DNA of 64,000 bases from assembly GCF_029906345.1 (NCBI RefSeq), contig NZ_JARYGY010000001.1, forward strand, positions 904,851 to 968,850. Direction: 5' to 3'. This document shows, piece by piece, positions 18,301 through 26,143 of this stretch. Position 1 is the stretch's first letter. Each line of letters opens with the position of its first letter. This DNA comes from Aquimarina mycalae. Lineage in GTDB: Bacteria; Bacteroidota; Bacteroidia; Flavobacteriales; Flavobacteriaceae. Position numbers and translations under genes: made by a program. A model generated the notes under the pieces. It did not search any database. It had not been told where the DNA came from and saw nothing but the letters and a program-made list of their open reading frames with translations.

Positions 18301-21300
18301 GATAAAACCACTTACGATATTGGTAGTAAGGTATTATTAAAACTAAGCTCAGGTTCAGAAGATATTACGATTACACTGGATATAGAAAAAAACCATCAGG
18401 TCGTAGAAACCAAATTAATCAAATTATCTAACTCCAGTAAAACGATAACAATCCCAGTTAGCAATGAGGATTTAGGAGGATTTGCGGTGAGCTATAGTTT
18501 TGTAAACTATAATGGATATCAAAGTGGCACGATACCAATTGCAGTGCCTTATGCACCTACAGAACTTACGATAACAACAAAAACCTTTAGAGATAAATTA
18601 CAACCTGGACAACAAGAGACTTGGAGTTTTACAATCAAGGGTCCTAAAGGAGACAAAGTAACGGCAGAACTATTAGCCAGTATGTATGATGCTTCTTTAG
18701 ATCAGTTCAGGCCTCATCAATGGTATTTTAACCCAATTAACAGACCTGTATATTACTCTTATTCGCAACGAAAAGCAGATATCAGCTTTACCAATGGTAA
18801 TTTTAATATGTATCCACAACAAATCTGGAATACAAGTTTTCAACATCAGGGATATGATCAGTTAAATTGGTTTGGGTTGTATTTTGCTAATTCTTATCGA
18901 TTCTCTAATCGACGTGCTAAAAGTAGCTTAGGAAGAATTGCTGGTCAGGAATCCGCAAAAATGTCGATGGCGGCTCCAGCTGAAATGGCTGATGATGCAG
19001 AGTTAGAAGAAGTTGTAGTAGCTGCAAATGCGCTCGAAGAAAAAGAATTAGAGCGAGGTCTGGCAGGAAATGAAGGTAAAAACGATGAACCAAAAGAACC
19101 TTCGTTAGAAGGTATCAAAATCCGTAAAAACCTACAGGAAACCGCGTTTTTCTTTCCGCAACTAACCACAGATCCCGAAGGAAATGTGAGCTTTAATTTT
19201 ACTGCTCCAGAAGCATTGACCAAATGGAAACTACAACTTCTTGCACACACCAAACAACTTAATGCAGGAACGCAGCTATTAGAAACCGTTACCCAAAAAG
19301 AATTGATGATTTTACCTAATCCTCCCAGGTTCTTGCGAGAAGGTGATCAGATTGTATTTAGCACTAAAGTTTCTAATATTTCTGCCAAGGATCTTACGGG
19401 TATTATAGAACTGCAACTGGTAGACCCATTAACAGGCAAATCAATAGATGCAGATTTACAAAACACCAATATCCGTCAGGATTTTTCTGTAAAAGCTACA
19501 GGAAACACAAATGTATCTTGGGAACTACAGATTCCTGATACTGCCCAAGCAGTACAATACAAAATCGTAGCAAAAGCTGGCGAATTTTCTGATGGAGAAC
19601 AAAATGCATTACCTGTATTATCTAACAGAATGTTAGTTACAGAAACACTACCGATGTGGATTCGTTCTGATCAGACTAAGACATTTACCTTAGATAAATT
19701 AAAGAAAAACACGTCGACTACGCTAAAAAACCATAAGCTTACTTTAGAAATGACTTCTAATCCAGCTTGGTATGCAGTGCAAGCGTTGCCGTATTTAATG
19801 GAGTATCCGTATGAATGTGCCGAGCAAACTTTCTCTAGATATTATGCCAATGCATTGGCAAGTCATATTGCCAATTCGAATCCCAGAATACAAGAGGTTT
19901 TTAATCAATGGAAAAATACAGATGCATTGGTAAGCAATCTGGAAAAAAACCAAGAACTAAAATCTCTAATCATCCAGGAAACACCTTGGTTACGAGATGC
20001 ACAGAGCGAAACCGAACAAAAGAAACGAATCGCATTGCTTTTTGATCTTAATAAAATGAACAATGAACTAGATGCTGCATTAAAAAAATTACAACAAATG
20101 CAATTTGGTTCTGGAGGATTTCCTTGGTTTAAAGGTGGTAGAGAAAATAGATATATCACGCAACATATTGCCACTGGTTTTGGACATTTACAAAAATTAG
20201 GAGTTACTAGATTTGATAATAACACTAAGAATATGCTCCAACGAGCAGTGCAACATCTGGATAAAGAATTTGTAAAAGAATACAAGGAACTTAAAAAGTA
20301 TTGCAAAAAAAACAAGGTTGATATTAATAAAGATCACCTAAGTTATACACAACTGCATTACCTCTATATGCGTAGTTTCTTTTCTGATATCAAACGCGCT
20401 AATGATACCAATGAAGCCTGGAATTATTATCTGGGACAATCTAAAAAGTATTGGTTAGATAGAAGCCTGTATGCACAAGGGATGTTAGCATTGATTTTAC
20501 ATCGAAATAATGATACCACTACTGCCACCAAAGTTATTAGATCACTTGATGAAAAAAGCATCACTAGTGATGAGTTAGGTATGTATTGGAAATCCAATAC
20601 TGCAAGTTGGTATTGGTATCAGGCACCGATAGAAACACAGGCATTAATGATTGAAGTATTCTCTGAAATTGAACAAGAGCCTAAGAAAACAACAATCGTA
20701 GACAATCTAAAGGTCTGGTTACTTAAAAACAAACAAACCAATCGCTGGCAAACTACCAAAGCCACTACCGAAGCTGTATATGCGTTGTTACTACAAGGTA
20801 GTGATTGGCTATCAGTAACAGATATGGTCAGTATTGTATTAGGAAATCAAAAAATTGACCCAAGCAAGATAGAAGATGTAAAAGTCGAAGCTGGTACTGG
20901 ATATTTTAAAACTTCTTGGAGCGGCAATGAAATACAAAAAGATATGGCTACTGCCAAAATCACTAAAAAGGGAAAAGGCATTGCTTGGGGAGCTTTGTAC
21001 TGGCAATATTTTGAAAACCTGGATAAGATCACATCTGCCAAAACGCCATTGCAATTGAAGAAAAAGTTATTTCTAAAAAAGAACACAGATACGGGAGAAG
21101 AGATTACCGAAATCACAGACAATACAAGCTTACAATTAGGCGACTTAGTCAGAGTACGTATAGAATTACGATCAGATCGCGCTATGGAGTTTGTACATAT
21201 GAAAGATATGAGAGCCTCTGGATTAGAACCGATCAATGTAATCTCTCAATACAAATATCAAGATGGATTAGGATATTATGAAAGCACCAAAGATGCATCC

Positions 21301-21465
21301 ACTAATTTCTTTTTTGATTATTTACCTAAAGGAGTATATGTATTTGAATATGATCTGCGTGTAAATAACAAAGGAGATTTCTCTAACGGTATCACTACCA
21401 TACAGAGTATGTATGCTCCAGAGTTTAGCAGCCATTCTGAAGGAGTACGTGTAAAAGTGAAGTAA
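15364..21465 (+). CDS. Alpha-2-macroglobulin family protein (very large exported thioester protein)
   Basis: The 2033-residue protein has a Sec signal (ending IMAQ, no lipobox), a helical N-terminal region (about 30-480), macroglobulin MG domains including the MG2 signature FTDRSIYRPGQTVYFKG (about 592-608), an A2M domain (FFFPQLTTDPEGNVSFNFTAPEALTKWK, about 1260-1287) and a thioester motif CAEQ (1485-1488) in YPYECAEQTFSRY, followed by the helical thioester domain. Bacterial macroglobulins trap proteases in the periplasm or at the outer membrane. Before the A2M domain lies an acidic linker with EEVVV (1215-1219), resembling a TonB-receptor plug motif. It is probably monocistronic, closed by the terminator at 21573. 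It is longer than E. coli-type macroglobulins because of the N-terminal extension. Confidence 0.93.
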   Translation: MKKHIILVFIFSIINLNYIMAQDNYNYQDDWKKVEDFDRQGLPKSALEVVETIHNKARKANNTNQITKTLIYKAKYNLVLEENAQLNIIKELKSEIENSKFPSKNILQSILANLYWQYFQENRWQFYNRTKTAEKVDQEDFRTWDLETLFAEIHLYYQKSLENGLLAQQTDLTKFNDILTQAEDSKIYRPTLYDFLSHNALAFYKTSETSITKPSYAFEINNPDYLKSYKLFSTLNITTKDTLSLQFHALKIYQNLINFHKRDKKADALIEVNIERLKFVHTNATFNDKQELLLASLISEKEAHQNHASSTLYNYEIANLYRDQAATYIPKEKETYRWELKKAIEVCDAAITKFPKSRGANNCANLKEQILDVQINTIRSENYVSINKPSRLLVNYKNLEQLYFKVLKINQNQLKSFGKIYDRKKQIDFLNKLAVITSWDSKLIDEKDYQNHRTEILVPKLTQGTYLIIGSTTKDLSEKHTFAFGNLQVTNLTLIENKTAKKTTFQVVDRNNGAPIANATIHLYSENRRNSLDKKLTTNEKGEAYFSKEGYFYNVLATVSKDTDKARFGGLYLNRYADNNTPDNNTRHTTFLFTDRSIYRPGQTVYFKGIMMASQGSEDPKIVPNTSTFAKLIDVNGQEVNTLNFKTNAYGSFAGEFILPSSGLTGNYTIQTDNYHSTSISVEEYKRPKFETSFKPVTETIKINDTITLTGTATAYAGSNITDAKVVYRVHRKVQYPRWCYWFPRYSSESQEITHGETKTNDTGTYTIRFAALPDKSVPKENQPTFIYEITADVTDINGETRSTTSYVNVGYHALTATINIPSKIDKTKKDNTLNVTTRNLNNEFVANSGTLKIYKLEAPECPLRNRPWKAPDYSGFTKEEFKKLFPHDAYQNEDDYRNWEKGSIVLDTTYDTKETKGQTKGTQDISLGNIKRWESGNYVIELHTKDRFGQEVKDVSYINLFDQSDDTISDSGLFSITTDKTTYDIGSKVLLKLSSGSEDITITLDIEKNHQVVETKLIKLSNSSKTITIPVSNEDLGGFAVSYSFVNYNGYQSGTIPIAVPYAPTELTITTKTFRDKLQPGQQETWSFTIKGPKGDKVTAELLASMYDASLDQFRPHQWYFNPINRPVYYSYSQRKADISFTNGNFNMYPQQIWNTSFQHQGYDQLNWFGLYFANSYRFSNRRAKSSLGRIAGQESAKMSMAAPAEMADDAELEEVVVAANALEEKELERGLAGNEGKNDEPKEPSLEGIKIRKNLQETAFFFPQLTTDPEGNVSFNFTAPEALTKWKLQLLAHTKQLNAGTQLLETVTQKELMILPNPPRFLREGDQIVFSTKVSNISAKDLTGIIELQLVDPLTGKSIDADLQNTNIRQDFSVKATGNTNVSWELQIPDTAQAVQYKIVAKAGEFSDGEQNALPVLSNRMLVTETLPMWIRSDQTKTFTLDKLKKNTSTTLKNHKLTLEMTSNPAWYAVQALPYLMEYPYECAEQTFSRYYANALASHIANSNPRIQEVFNQWKNTDALVSNLEKNQELKSLIIQETPWLRDAQSETEQKKRIALLFDLNKMNNELDAALKKLQQMQFGSGGFPWFKGGRENRYITQHIATGFGHLQKLGVTRFDNNTKNMLQRAVQHLDKEFVKEYKELKKYCKKNKVDINKDHLSYTQLHYLYMRSFFSDIKRANDTNEAWNYYLGQSKKYWLDRSLYAQGMLALILHRNNDTTTATKVIRSLDEKSITSDELGMYWKSNTASWYWYQAPIETQALMIEVFSEIEQEPKKTTIVDNLKVWLLKNKQTNRWQTTKATTEAVYALLLQGSDWLSVTDMVSIVLGNQKIDPSKIEDVKVEAGTGYFKTSWSGNEIQKDMATAKITKKGKGIAWGALYWQYFENLDKITSAKTPLQLKKKLFLKKNTDTGEEITEITDNTSLQLGDLVRVRIELRSDRAMEFVHMKDMRASGLEPINVISQYKYQDGLGYYESTKDASTNFFFDYLPKGVYVFEYDLRVNNKGDFSNGITTIQSMYAPEFSSHSEGVRVKVK

Positions 21466-21572
21466 TATCCCTTTGCTACAAACATATAGAAATACTGTGC
21501 TAATACATTAAGGTTACTATGATCAGAAAACTGTTTTAGTATTACATACAGTATAATAGCTATCATCAAAAT

Positions 21573-21605
21573 AAAACCACGACTTATGCTCGTGGTTTTT
21601 TTATT
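21573..21605 (+). terminator. Intrinsic terminator after the macroglobulin gene
   Basis: A 10-base perfect inverted repeat (AAAACCACGA at 21573-21582, TCGTGGTTTT at 21590-21599) with a 7-base loop is followed by a T-run. It marks the left border of the accessory island. Confidence 0.85.
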
Positions 21606-21704
21606 TGGGGAATTTTTAGTTTCTTTAAGAGATCCTAGTCGTATTATAAACGTTTAGGATACGGTTATATATAAAAGAAATATATGCAATGTGTGTATAT
21701 GTAT

Positions 21705-21714
21705 GTTGTATACT
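21705..21714. repeat. Left copy of a 10-base inverted repeat flanking the 21731 gene
   Basis: GTTGTATACT here is the exact reverse complement of AGTATACAAC at 22361-22370, just past the end of the same gene. The arrangement GTT at the 5' side and AAC at the 3' side of one gene is the boundary geometry of integron cassettes. Confidence 0.55.
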
Positions 21715-21730
21715 ATTAAAAGTAAACAGA

Positions 21731-22357
21731 ATGAATCAACCAATAGCAAACACATCGAACATTGACTTGAAGCCCCTTCCATCTTATTTTGATGAGTACA
21801 AATTAAAAAGGGATTTAATACTATTAGAAGTTGCTCAACGAACAGATCTTTCTGTTGATGAGAGATATGAATTATTCTTTGATGAGATACATAAACTAAC
21901 TAATAGATTCTTTAAAATACGAGTTAATGACTATAAAGTTGTCAAAATAACTGTTTCTAAAGGTCATAGCTGCACGAGTGATCAACCTGGGAATGTTAAA
22001 GATTGCGGATGGAAATGTGTTGTGGCTCCTAGACCATTTATGTTTATATATGACAACCAAGTTAATGTAGTAGGAGATAATAAAGGAGTAAAAATATATG
22101 GTACTAAGGCTTGTTTAAAAATGACCGTAGCAGGAAGAGGTAGAAATGCGGGAACTATATACGCAACTTTTAAATATCCTAGCGTAAATAGTTTTTTTCT
22201 AGGGCGTTTTATGCGTTCTATAATACAAAGGGATGTTGATACATTAAAGTCCTTTCTTTTAAACACTGACGACTTAATCGAAATAGCGTCAGATATAGCT
22301 CATAAGGTCACAATTTCTGAAATGCTGAATGAGGTTGATAAAAATGAAGATAAATAA
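21731..22357 (+). CDS. Protein of unknown function, first gene of the accessory island
   Basis: The 208-residue cytoplasmic protein has no signal peptide. I chose the ATG at 21731 (MNQPIANTSN) over the frame extension to 21689, whose extra residues would be encoded across the GTTGTATACT repeat. Visible features are a helical N-terminus (LKRDLILLEVAQRTDLSVDERYELFFDEIHKL), a Cys-containing middle (SCTSD, DCGWKC), a Gly-rich basic patch (KMTVAGRGRNAGTIYATFKYPSV) and a helical C-terminus. I do not recognise the family. It precedes the TIR gene pair and could belong to the same defence-like locus, but a repeat boundary separates them. Confidence 0.6.
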   Translation: MNQPIANTSNIDLKPLPSYFDEYKLKRDLILLEVAQRTDLSVDERYELFFDEIHKLTNRFFKIRVNDYKVVKITVSKGHSCTSDQPGNVKDCGWKCVVAPRPFMFIYDNQVNVVGDNKGVKIYGTKACLKMTVAGRGRNAGTIYATFKYPSVNSFFLGRFMRSIIQRDVDTLKSFLLNTDDLIEIASDIAHKVTISEMLNEVDKNEDK

Positions 22358-22360
22358 AAC

Positions 22361-22378
22361 AGTATACAACACTATGTA
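22361..22378. repeat. Cassette-boundary repeat (right copy of inverted repeat; resembles 23506-23522)
   Basis: AGTATACAAC (22361-22370) complements 21705-21714. Extended to TATACAACACTATGTA it also resembles TGTACAACACTGTATA at 23507-23522, which follows the TIR gene. So the 22389-TIR gene pair sits between two directly repeated short elements. Confidence 0.5.
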
Positions 22379-22388
22379 AAATTAGATT

Positions 22389-22718
22389 ATGATTAATGCA
22401 GGAAAAGAATTTAGAAAAGGATTTTTTAAACTCCTAGATACTTTTGGAGGTCAAATAATAATTCATAAGGATTTTAATTGTGATAATTCAAGCTCTTATG
22501 AAGTTAAAGGAATGAAAAATCATAAAAAAGAAGATTCTTCAGTAGTAATGTTTCAGTTTCCTGAGAAAATAGATGTCCAAGTGGGAGATATTTTACAACA
22601 AAAAAACAGTTCTGAATTCTGGAAAATCTATAAAATCGAAGAAAAAATTGTAACTAACATATTCGTATGTTTTATTCTTTATGTAAATAAAATTGATTCA
22701 AACAGTAAACCTGCTTAA
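22389..22718 (+). CDS. Small protein of unknown function paired with the TIR protein
   Basis: The 109-residue protein has a mixed N-terminus (MINAGKEFRKGFFKLLDTFGG) and a beta-rich core, MFQFPEKIDVQVGDILQQKNSSEFWKIYKIEEK, suggesting a small barrel. Its stop codon is 4 bases before the TIR protein's ATG, so the two are cotranscribed and likely act together. No family is recognised. A regulatory, sensor or antitoxin-like role for the partner is possible by context only. Confidence 0.6.
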   Translation: MINAGKEFRKGFFKLLDTFGGQIIIHKDFNCDNSSSYEVKGMKNHKKEDSSVVMFQFPEKIDVQVGDILQQKNSSEFWKIYKIEEKIVTNIFVCFILYVNKIDSNSKPA

Positions 22719-22722
22719 AACC

Positions 22723-23502
22723 ATGACCGAAGACGAGAAAATTATAAGAAAAGAAGCTGAAGAATTTTATCAATGGAAAATTAAAAACTCTGGAAACACT
22801 CAGCCAATTGATGATTTCAAAGATTTAAAATATCGATTACACGATTTTTATACTCCCGAAAACAAAGCTGTATTCTTGGATGAAATACAATTGAAAATTA
22901 CTGATAATTTAAAAAAACATAGAGATAGTGCTCATGGCGGTAAAGCTAGTCCAACATGTTCTTACGAGAATACAGCAGAAAAACTACTCTTTTATATTAG
23001 ACAAGAAATTGATACTTTTCCAAAAATTGCTCATCAAAAACATGAAACTAAAGAAGGTAAATCAAGAACAAAAGTATTTATCAGCTATAGCCATTTAGAC
23101 AAAGAATATCTCAATGATATTCAAAGACATTTTAAACCATTTTTAAGTCATATAGATTTTTGGGATGATACAAAAATACAACCTGGACAAAAATGGAAAG
23201 AAGAGATAAAAAAAGCTATTAACGAAACAAAAGTGGCTATACTATTAGTTAGTACTGATTTTTTAGGCTCTGAATTTATAGCAACAGATGAACTGCCACC
23301 TCTTTTAAAGGCAGCAGAAGAAGAAGGTGCTGTAATTTTGATAGTTATTCTTAAACCATGCCTTTTCGAAGAATTTCCTGAGTTAAACCAATATCAAGCG
23401 ATGAATCCACCAAGTAAGTCTGTACTAAAAATGGATTATGATGAAAAGGAGGAACTATATGTTAACTTAGTAAGACAAACTAAAAGAATATTAAATAGTT
23501 AA
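22723..23502 (+). CDS. TIR-domain protein, putative NAD-consuming defence effector
   Basis: The 259-residue protein has an N-terminal helical region (about 1-110, KIIRKEAEEFYQWKIKN...) and a C-terminal TIR domain (about 116-255). TIR signatures are TKVFISYSHLDKEYL, FWDDTKIQPGQKWKEEI and VAILLVSTDFLGSEF followed by IATDELPPLL. Glu190 in TDEL sits where the catalytic glutamate of NADase TIR domains is expected; Glu184 is an alternative. TIR proteins of this size serve as immune effectors or signal producers in bacteria. I chose ATG 22723 (MTEDEK) over the upstream in-frame start at 22693, which lies inside the 109-residue gene. No SIR2, STING, Thoeris ThsA or STAND partner is next to it. Confidence 0.85.
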   Translation: MTEDEKIIRKEAEEFYQWKIKNSGNTQPIDDFKDLKYRLHDFYTPENKAVFLDEIQLKITDNLKKHRDSAHGGKASPTCSYENTAEKLLFYIRQEIDTFPKIAHQKHETKEGKSRTKVFISYSHLDKEYLNDIQRHFKPFLSHIDFWDDTKIQPGQKWKEEIKKAINETKVAILLVSTDFLGSEFIATDELPPLLKAAEEEGAVILIVILKPCLFEEFPELNQYQAMNPPSKSVLKMDYDEKEELYVNLVRQTKRILNS

Positions 23503-23504
23503 AA

Positions 23505-23577
23505 ATTGTACAACACTGTATAACAAATCATAGCAGCCTGTCGGTATGCTACGCTTGTTATATTAACCGTTAGCAGC
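23505..23577. repeat. attC-like imperfect palindrome between the TIR and RES-like genes
   Basis: Within the spacer, TATAACAA (23519-23526) pairs with TTGTTATA (23555-23562), and TAGCA (23531-23535) pairs with TGCTA (23547-23551) with a bulged A. The spacer opens with TTGTACAACACTG and closes with CCGTTAGCAGC. Size, stacked short helices with bulges and AAC/GTT ends resemble integron attC sites. It is not a terminator because no T-run follows. Confidence 0.55.
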
Positions 23578-23592
23578 TATTGCAAAAAAAAC

Positions 23593-24501
23593 ATGAAAGT
23601 AAAGGATATTATAAAAAAACTTAAGGAGTTAGACTTATCAAAATACCCCAAAGAAGAAATTGAAAATCTAATTAAAAAAGTTGGTAAGATGGGTTTCATA
23701 CTTGTGACATTTCATAGAGGAAAATCAGTTATGAGAGCAAGACCAAATTACAATGGAGAAAGGTTCTCCAAAAAATCAGATTTCTCATTTAAACCACAAG
23801 AATATAATAAGACTTACCAAAGAGCTAGTACACCTAACCAAACGATGTTTTATGCAACTTCAGTTCCTGAAAAAATAGAACAAGGAGAATTAGACAATAC
23901 GAGAATAATTGGTGTTGCAGAAACAATTCCTATACTAAGAGATAAAACAAAATCAGGTTATCAAAAAATATCGTTCGGGAGATGGTATGTAAAAGAAGAT
24001 ATTGATTTAATAGCGATTATTCATAAAGACACCTATTTAAAAGAAAGTAGTTATACTGAAGAATTAGTAAATGCTTATTATAAATTTATTGAAGGTGTTC
24101 CAAAAGAAATAGTTGATAGGTCACTAGAATTTCAAACCTTTTTAGCGGACGAATTTGCCAAAGAAGATATAAATGAAGATTATGACTATATGATTTCTGC
24201 GATTTTTTCAGAAATGGCTATAAAAAATCGAGTAGACGGAATTATTTATCCGAGTGTAAGAGTTGGAGGAAAAGGCTTTAACATTGCGATCACTCCTCAA
24301 GCTACTGAAAAATTAGGCCTTTATGTTGCTGGAGAATGCTCTATTTACAAACTAAAAGATCATACTGTAGTTGGAAACGATGCCATAATTCAATTAGATG
24401 GAAATCAAGATAGTTTTGAATTAGTAGATATTGAAAATCACAAAAAAGAATGTTTAATGCAGCTAGGAGTAAATTCAATCGAAGAACTAACAAATGAATA
24501 A
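23593..24501 (+). CDS. RES-domain-like protein (putative NAD+ phosphorylase/ADP-ribosyltransferase-fold enzyme)
   Basis: The 302-residue protein has no signal peptide. The order of conserved-looking residues fits a RES domain: FHRGKSVMRAR (about 40-50), RASTPNQTMFYAT (77-89), GVAETIP with Glu110, then FQTFLADEFAK, YMISAIFSEMA and DGIIYPS with Ser221, followed by GKGFNIAITP. RES toxins such as MbcT degrade NAD+ by phosphorolysis. The protein is longer than single-domain RES toxins and no Xre/ParS-type antitoxin gene is adjacent, so toxin-antitoxin status is not supported. The gene is bounded by a 9-base inverted repeat (GTTAGCAGC 23569-23577; GCTGCTAAC 24507-24515) and looks like a single-gene cassette. 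Assignment rests on motif spacing judged by eye. Confidence 0.5.
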   Translation: MKVKDIIKKLKELDLSKYPKEEIENLIKKVGKMGFILVTFHRGKSVMRARPNYNGERFSKKSDFSFKPQEYNKTYQRASTPNQTMFYATSVPEKIEQGELDNTRIIGVAETIPILRDKTKSGYQKISFGRWYVKEDIDLIAIIHKDTYLKESSYTEELVNAYYKFIEGVPKEIVDRSLEFQTFLADEFAKEDINEDYDYMISAIFSEMAIKNRVDGIIYPSVRVGGKGFNIAITPQATEKLGLYVAGECSIYKLKDHTVVGNDAIIQLDGNQDSFELVDIENHKKECLMQLGVNSIEELTNE

Positions 24502-24536
24502 AAACTGCTGCTAACAATATATAGTTAATACGGATT

Positions 24537-24698
24537 TTGGTGCTTAATCTAAAGTTTATAGCTTTATACTAAGTCCGCCAAATGTAAAATTTGGTATTTA
24601 TAAGCAAAAAGATAAAAGCAAAATATTTATATTTGGCTTAGCACCAATCCAGAACGTATCGCTTATCACTTGCCCTACGTTTCTTATACGAGTTGTTG
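24537..24698. repeat. Long hairpin repeat, copy A (homologous to 29333-29460)
   Basis: TTGGTGCT (24537-24544) is complementary to AGCACCAA (24640-24647), with ATACG/CGTAT outside and nested CGCCAAAT/ATTTGGC pairing inside. The right part, from CGCCAAATGTAAAATTT (24576) through CTTAGCACCAA and AACGTATCGCTTATCAC to CGTTTCTTATACGAG, recurs at 29373-29455 with a roughly 35-base internal difference. It ends with GTTGTTGCATGC just before the next gene. Confidence 0.7.
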
Positions 24699-24715
24699 CA
24701 TGCAATTAAAGGCCT

Positions 24716-26143
24716 ATGAAAATAAGTAATATTTTTAATCTTCATAAGAGTCAAGCAGAACTCGATTTTATAGATATTGATATACAAGAAGACACTGCTC
24801 TTTTTTTAGATCCGTTTTTCCTTGGTTTACGAAATGACAAATGGTCTATTGAAGCAACAAAAACAATTAGGAGTTTTTTCCAGACTGTATTAAACCTTCT
24901 TCGAAACAATCAAATCGACGAAGCAAAAAAATTATTTGACTATTTACATGAGCCAAATTCAACGTGCTTAGGTATGTCAGTTGGTACTCCAAGAGGTCGA
25001 GGAGTCGGAGCTACAGATACAGATGATATTTTTAAAAGTATCGCAAGCAGTCAAGCAATGCAAACAGGGTTGATCGAAGACTTAGAGGATAACATTCTTT
25101 TTATAGAAGGATTTGGCAAGGATAAACTATCTGATATGACTACCAATATAATCAGAAGTCATTTAATCGAATACACTCAAAAACAATGCAAACTTCATGG
25201 CATTGTCCTGACAGCAAATATGCCAAGTGAATTCTATTGGAATAGACAAAGTGCCCAATGGGAACAAAAAATGGTGGATAGCTTAATAGCCAATGGAAAA
25301 AAAATATTACTAGTACCTAAAGGTGTCGTTTCTTATTGTAAAGATTACGTTCCTAATAAATACTATCAGCATTTTGTATTGAATTTCATGCAAAATGAGC
25401 ATCTACGGCTTAATTCTGCTTTGATACAAAAAAGAAAAGATGGTACTCCTTTTGTTACAAAAAAAGACTTAAAGGAAAAATACCCATTTTCAAAAGATTT
25501 CTTAGCAGACTTTACAAACAGGAACCCACTAGTTTTACAACAATTTAAAGGACAAACTTCTACAAGCTCTTTAACGAATAAAGAACTGACAGAATTAGAT
25601 ATACCAGCGTTAATTGGTTCATTGAAAACAAAATTAACTTCAATTCCTCCAGGAACAGCATCTGCAACAGATTATCATAGAACTATTACAGGAATTATTG
25701 AACTAATATTTTACCCACACTTAATATATCCAGACCTCGAAAGAGAAATTCATGATGGAAGGAAACGAATTGATATAAATTTTGACAACGCTAGCGAGAC
25801 AGGTATATTCCATAGATTATCAAATAATATGGGAATACCATGCCAATATATCATGATGGAGTGTAAAAATTATTCATCTGACCCAGTTAATCCTGAATTA
25901 GACCAGTTAAGTGGTCGTTTTTCTCCTAACCGTGGTAAAGTAGGATTTCTTTTATGTAGAACAATAGATAAGTTTGATTTATTTATAAAGCGATGTCAGG
26001 ATACTTATCGCGATGACAGAGGATTAATTATCCCTTTATCGGACAAGGATATTATTCAAATATTGGATAATTACAACAATTGGAATTCAAATTATATAGA
26101 TCAATTTTTATCAGATAGAATAAGAGAGATTACAATAAATTAA
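24716..26143 (+). CDS. Putative PD-(D/E)xK nuclease-fold protein, possible defence gene
   Basis: The 475-residue protein has no signal peptide. The N-terminal region (1-210) contains a well-organised motif block: FLDPFFLGLRNDKW, HEPNSTCLGMSVGTPRGRGVG and FGKDKLSDMTTNIIRSHLIEYT. The C-terminal domain (about 320-460) has the layout of a restriction-endonuclease fold: GIIELIF (Glu329), RKRIDINF (Asp353) and MMECKNY (Glu382-x-Lys384), with a following helix NPELDQLSGRF. This supports a metal-dependent nuclease. I do not know a named family. The neighbouring TIR and RES-like genes make a defence role plausible, but that is inference from context. Confidence 0.6.
   Translation: MKISNIFNLHKSQAELDFIDIDIQEDTALFLDPFFLGLRNDKWSIEATKTIRSFFQTVLNLLRNNQIDEAKKLFDYLHEPNSTCLGMSVGTPRGRGVGATDTDDIFKSIASSQAMQTGLIEDLEDNILFIEGFGKDKLSDMTTNIIRSHLIEYTQKQCKLHGIVLTANMPSEFYWNRQSAQWEQKMVDSLIANGKKILLVPKGVVSYCKDYVPNKYYQHFVLNFMQNEHLRLNSALIQKRKDGTPFVTKKDLKEKYPFSKDFLADFTNRNPLVLQQFKGQTSTSSLTNKELTELDIPALIGSLKTKLTSIPPGTASATDYHRTITGIIELIFYPHLIYPDLEREIHDGRKRIDINFDNASETGIFHRLSNNMGIPCQYIMMECKNYSSDPVNPELDQLSGRFSPNRGKVGFLLCRTIDKFDLFIKRCQDTYRDDRGLIIPLSDKDIIQILDNYNNWNSNYIDQFLSDRIREITIN

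Noticed and set aside
18961..19080. Full TonB plug domain fused into the macroglobulin
   Set aside because: Only the short EEVVV motif is present; no plug domain follows, so a fusion is not supported.
18945..19253. Minus-strand 102-codon frame inside the macroglobulin gene
   Set aside because: Shadow of the plus-strand coding region; composition reflects the opposite strand and there is no promoter.
23593..24501. RES/Xre toxin-antitoxin pair
   Set aside because: No antitoxin-like gene lies next to the RES-like gene; its boundaries are inverted repeats.
24537..24698. Long hairpin as an intrinsic terminator
   Set aside because: The long arms are not followed by a T-run on either strand, and a homologous copy exists elsewhere, so a repeat element is a better description.
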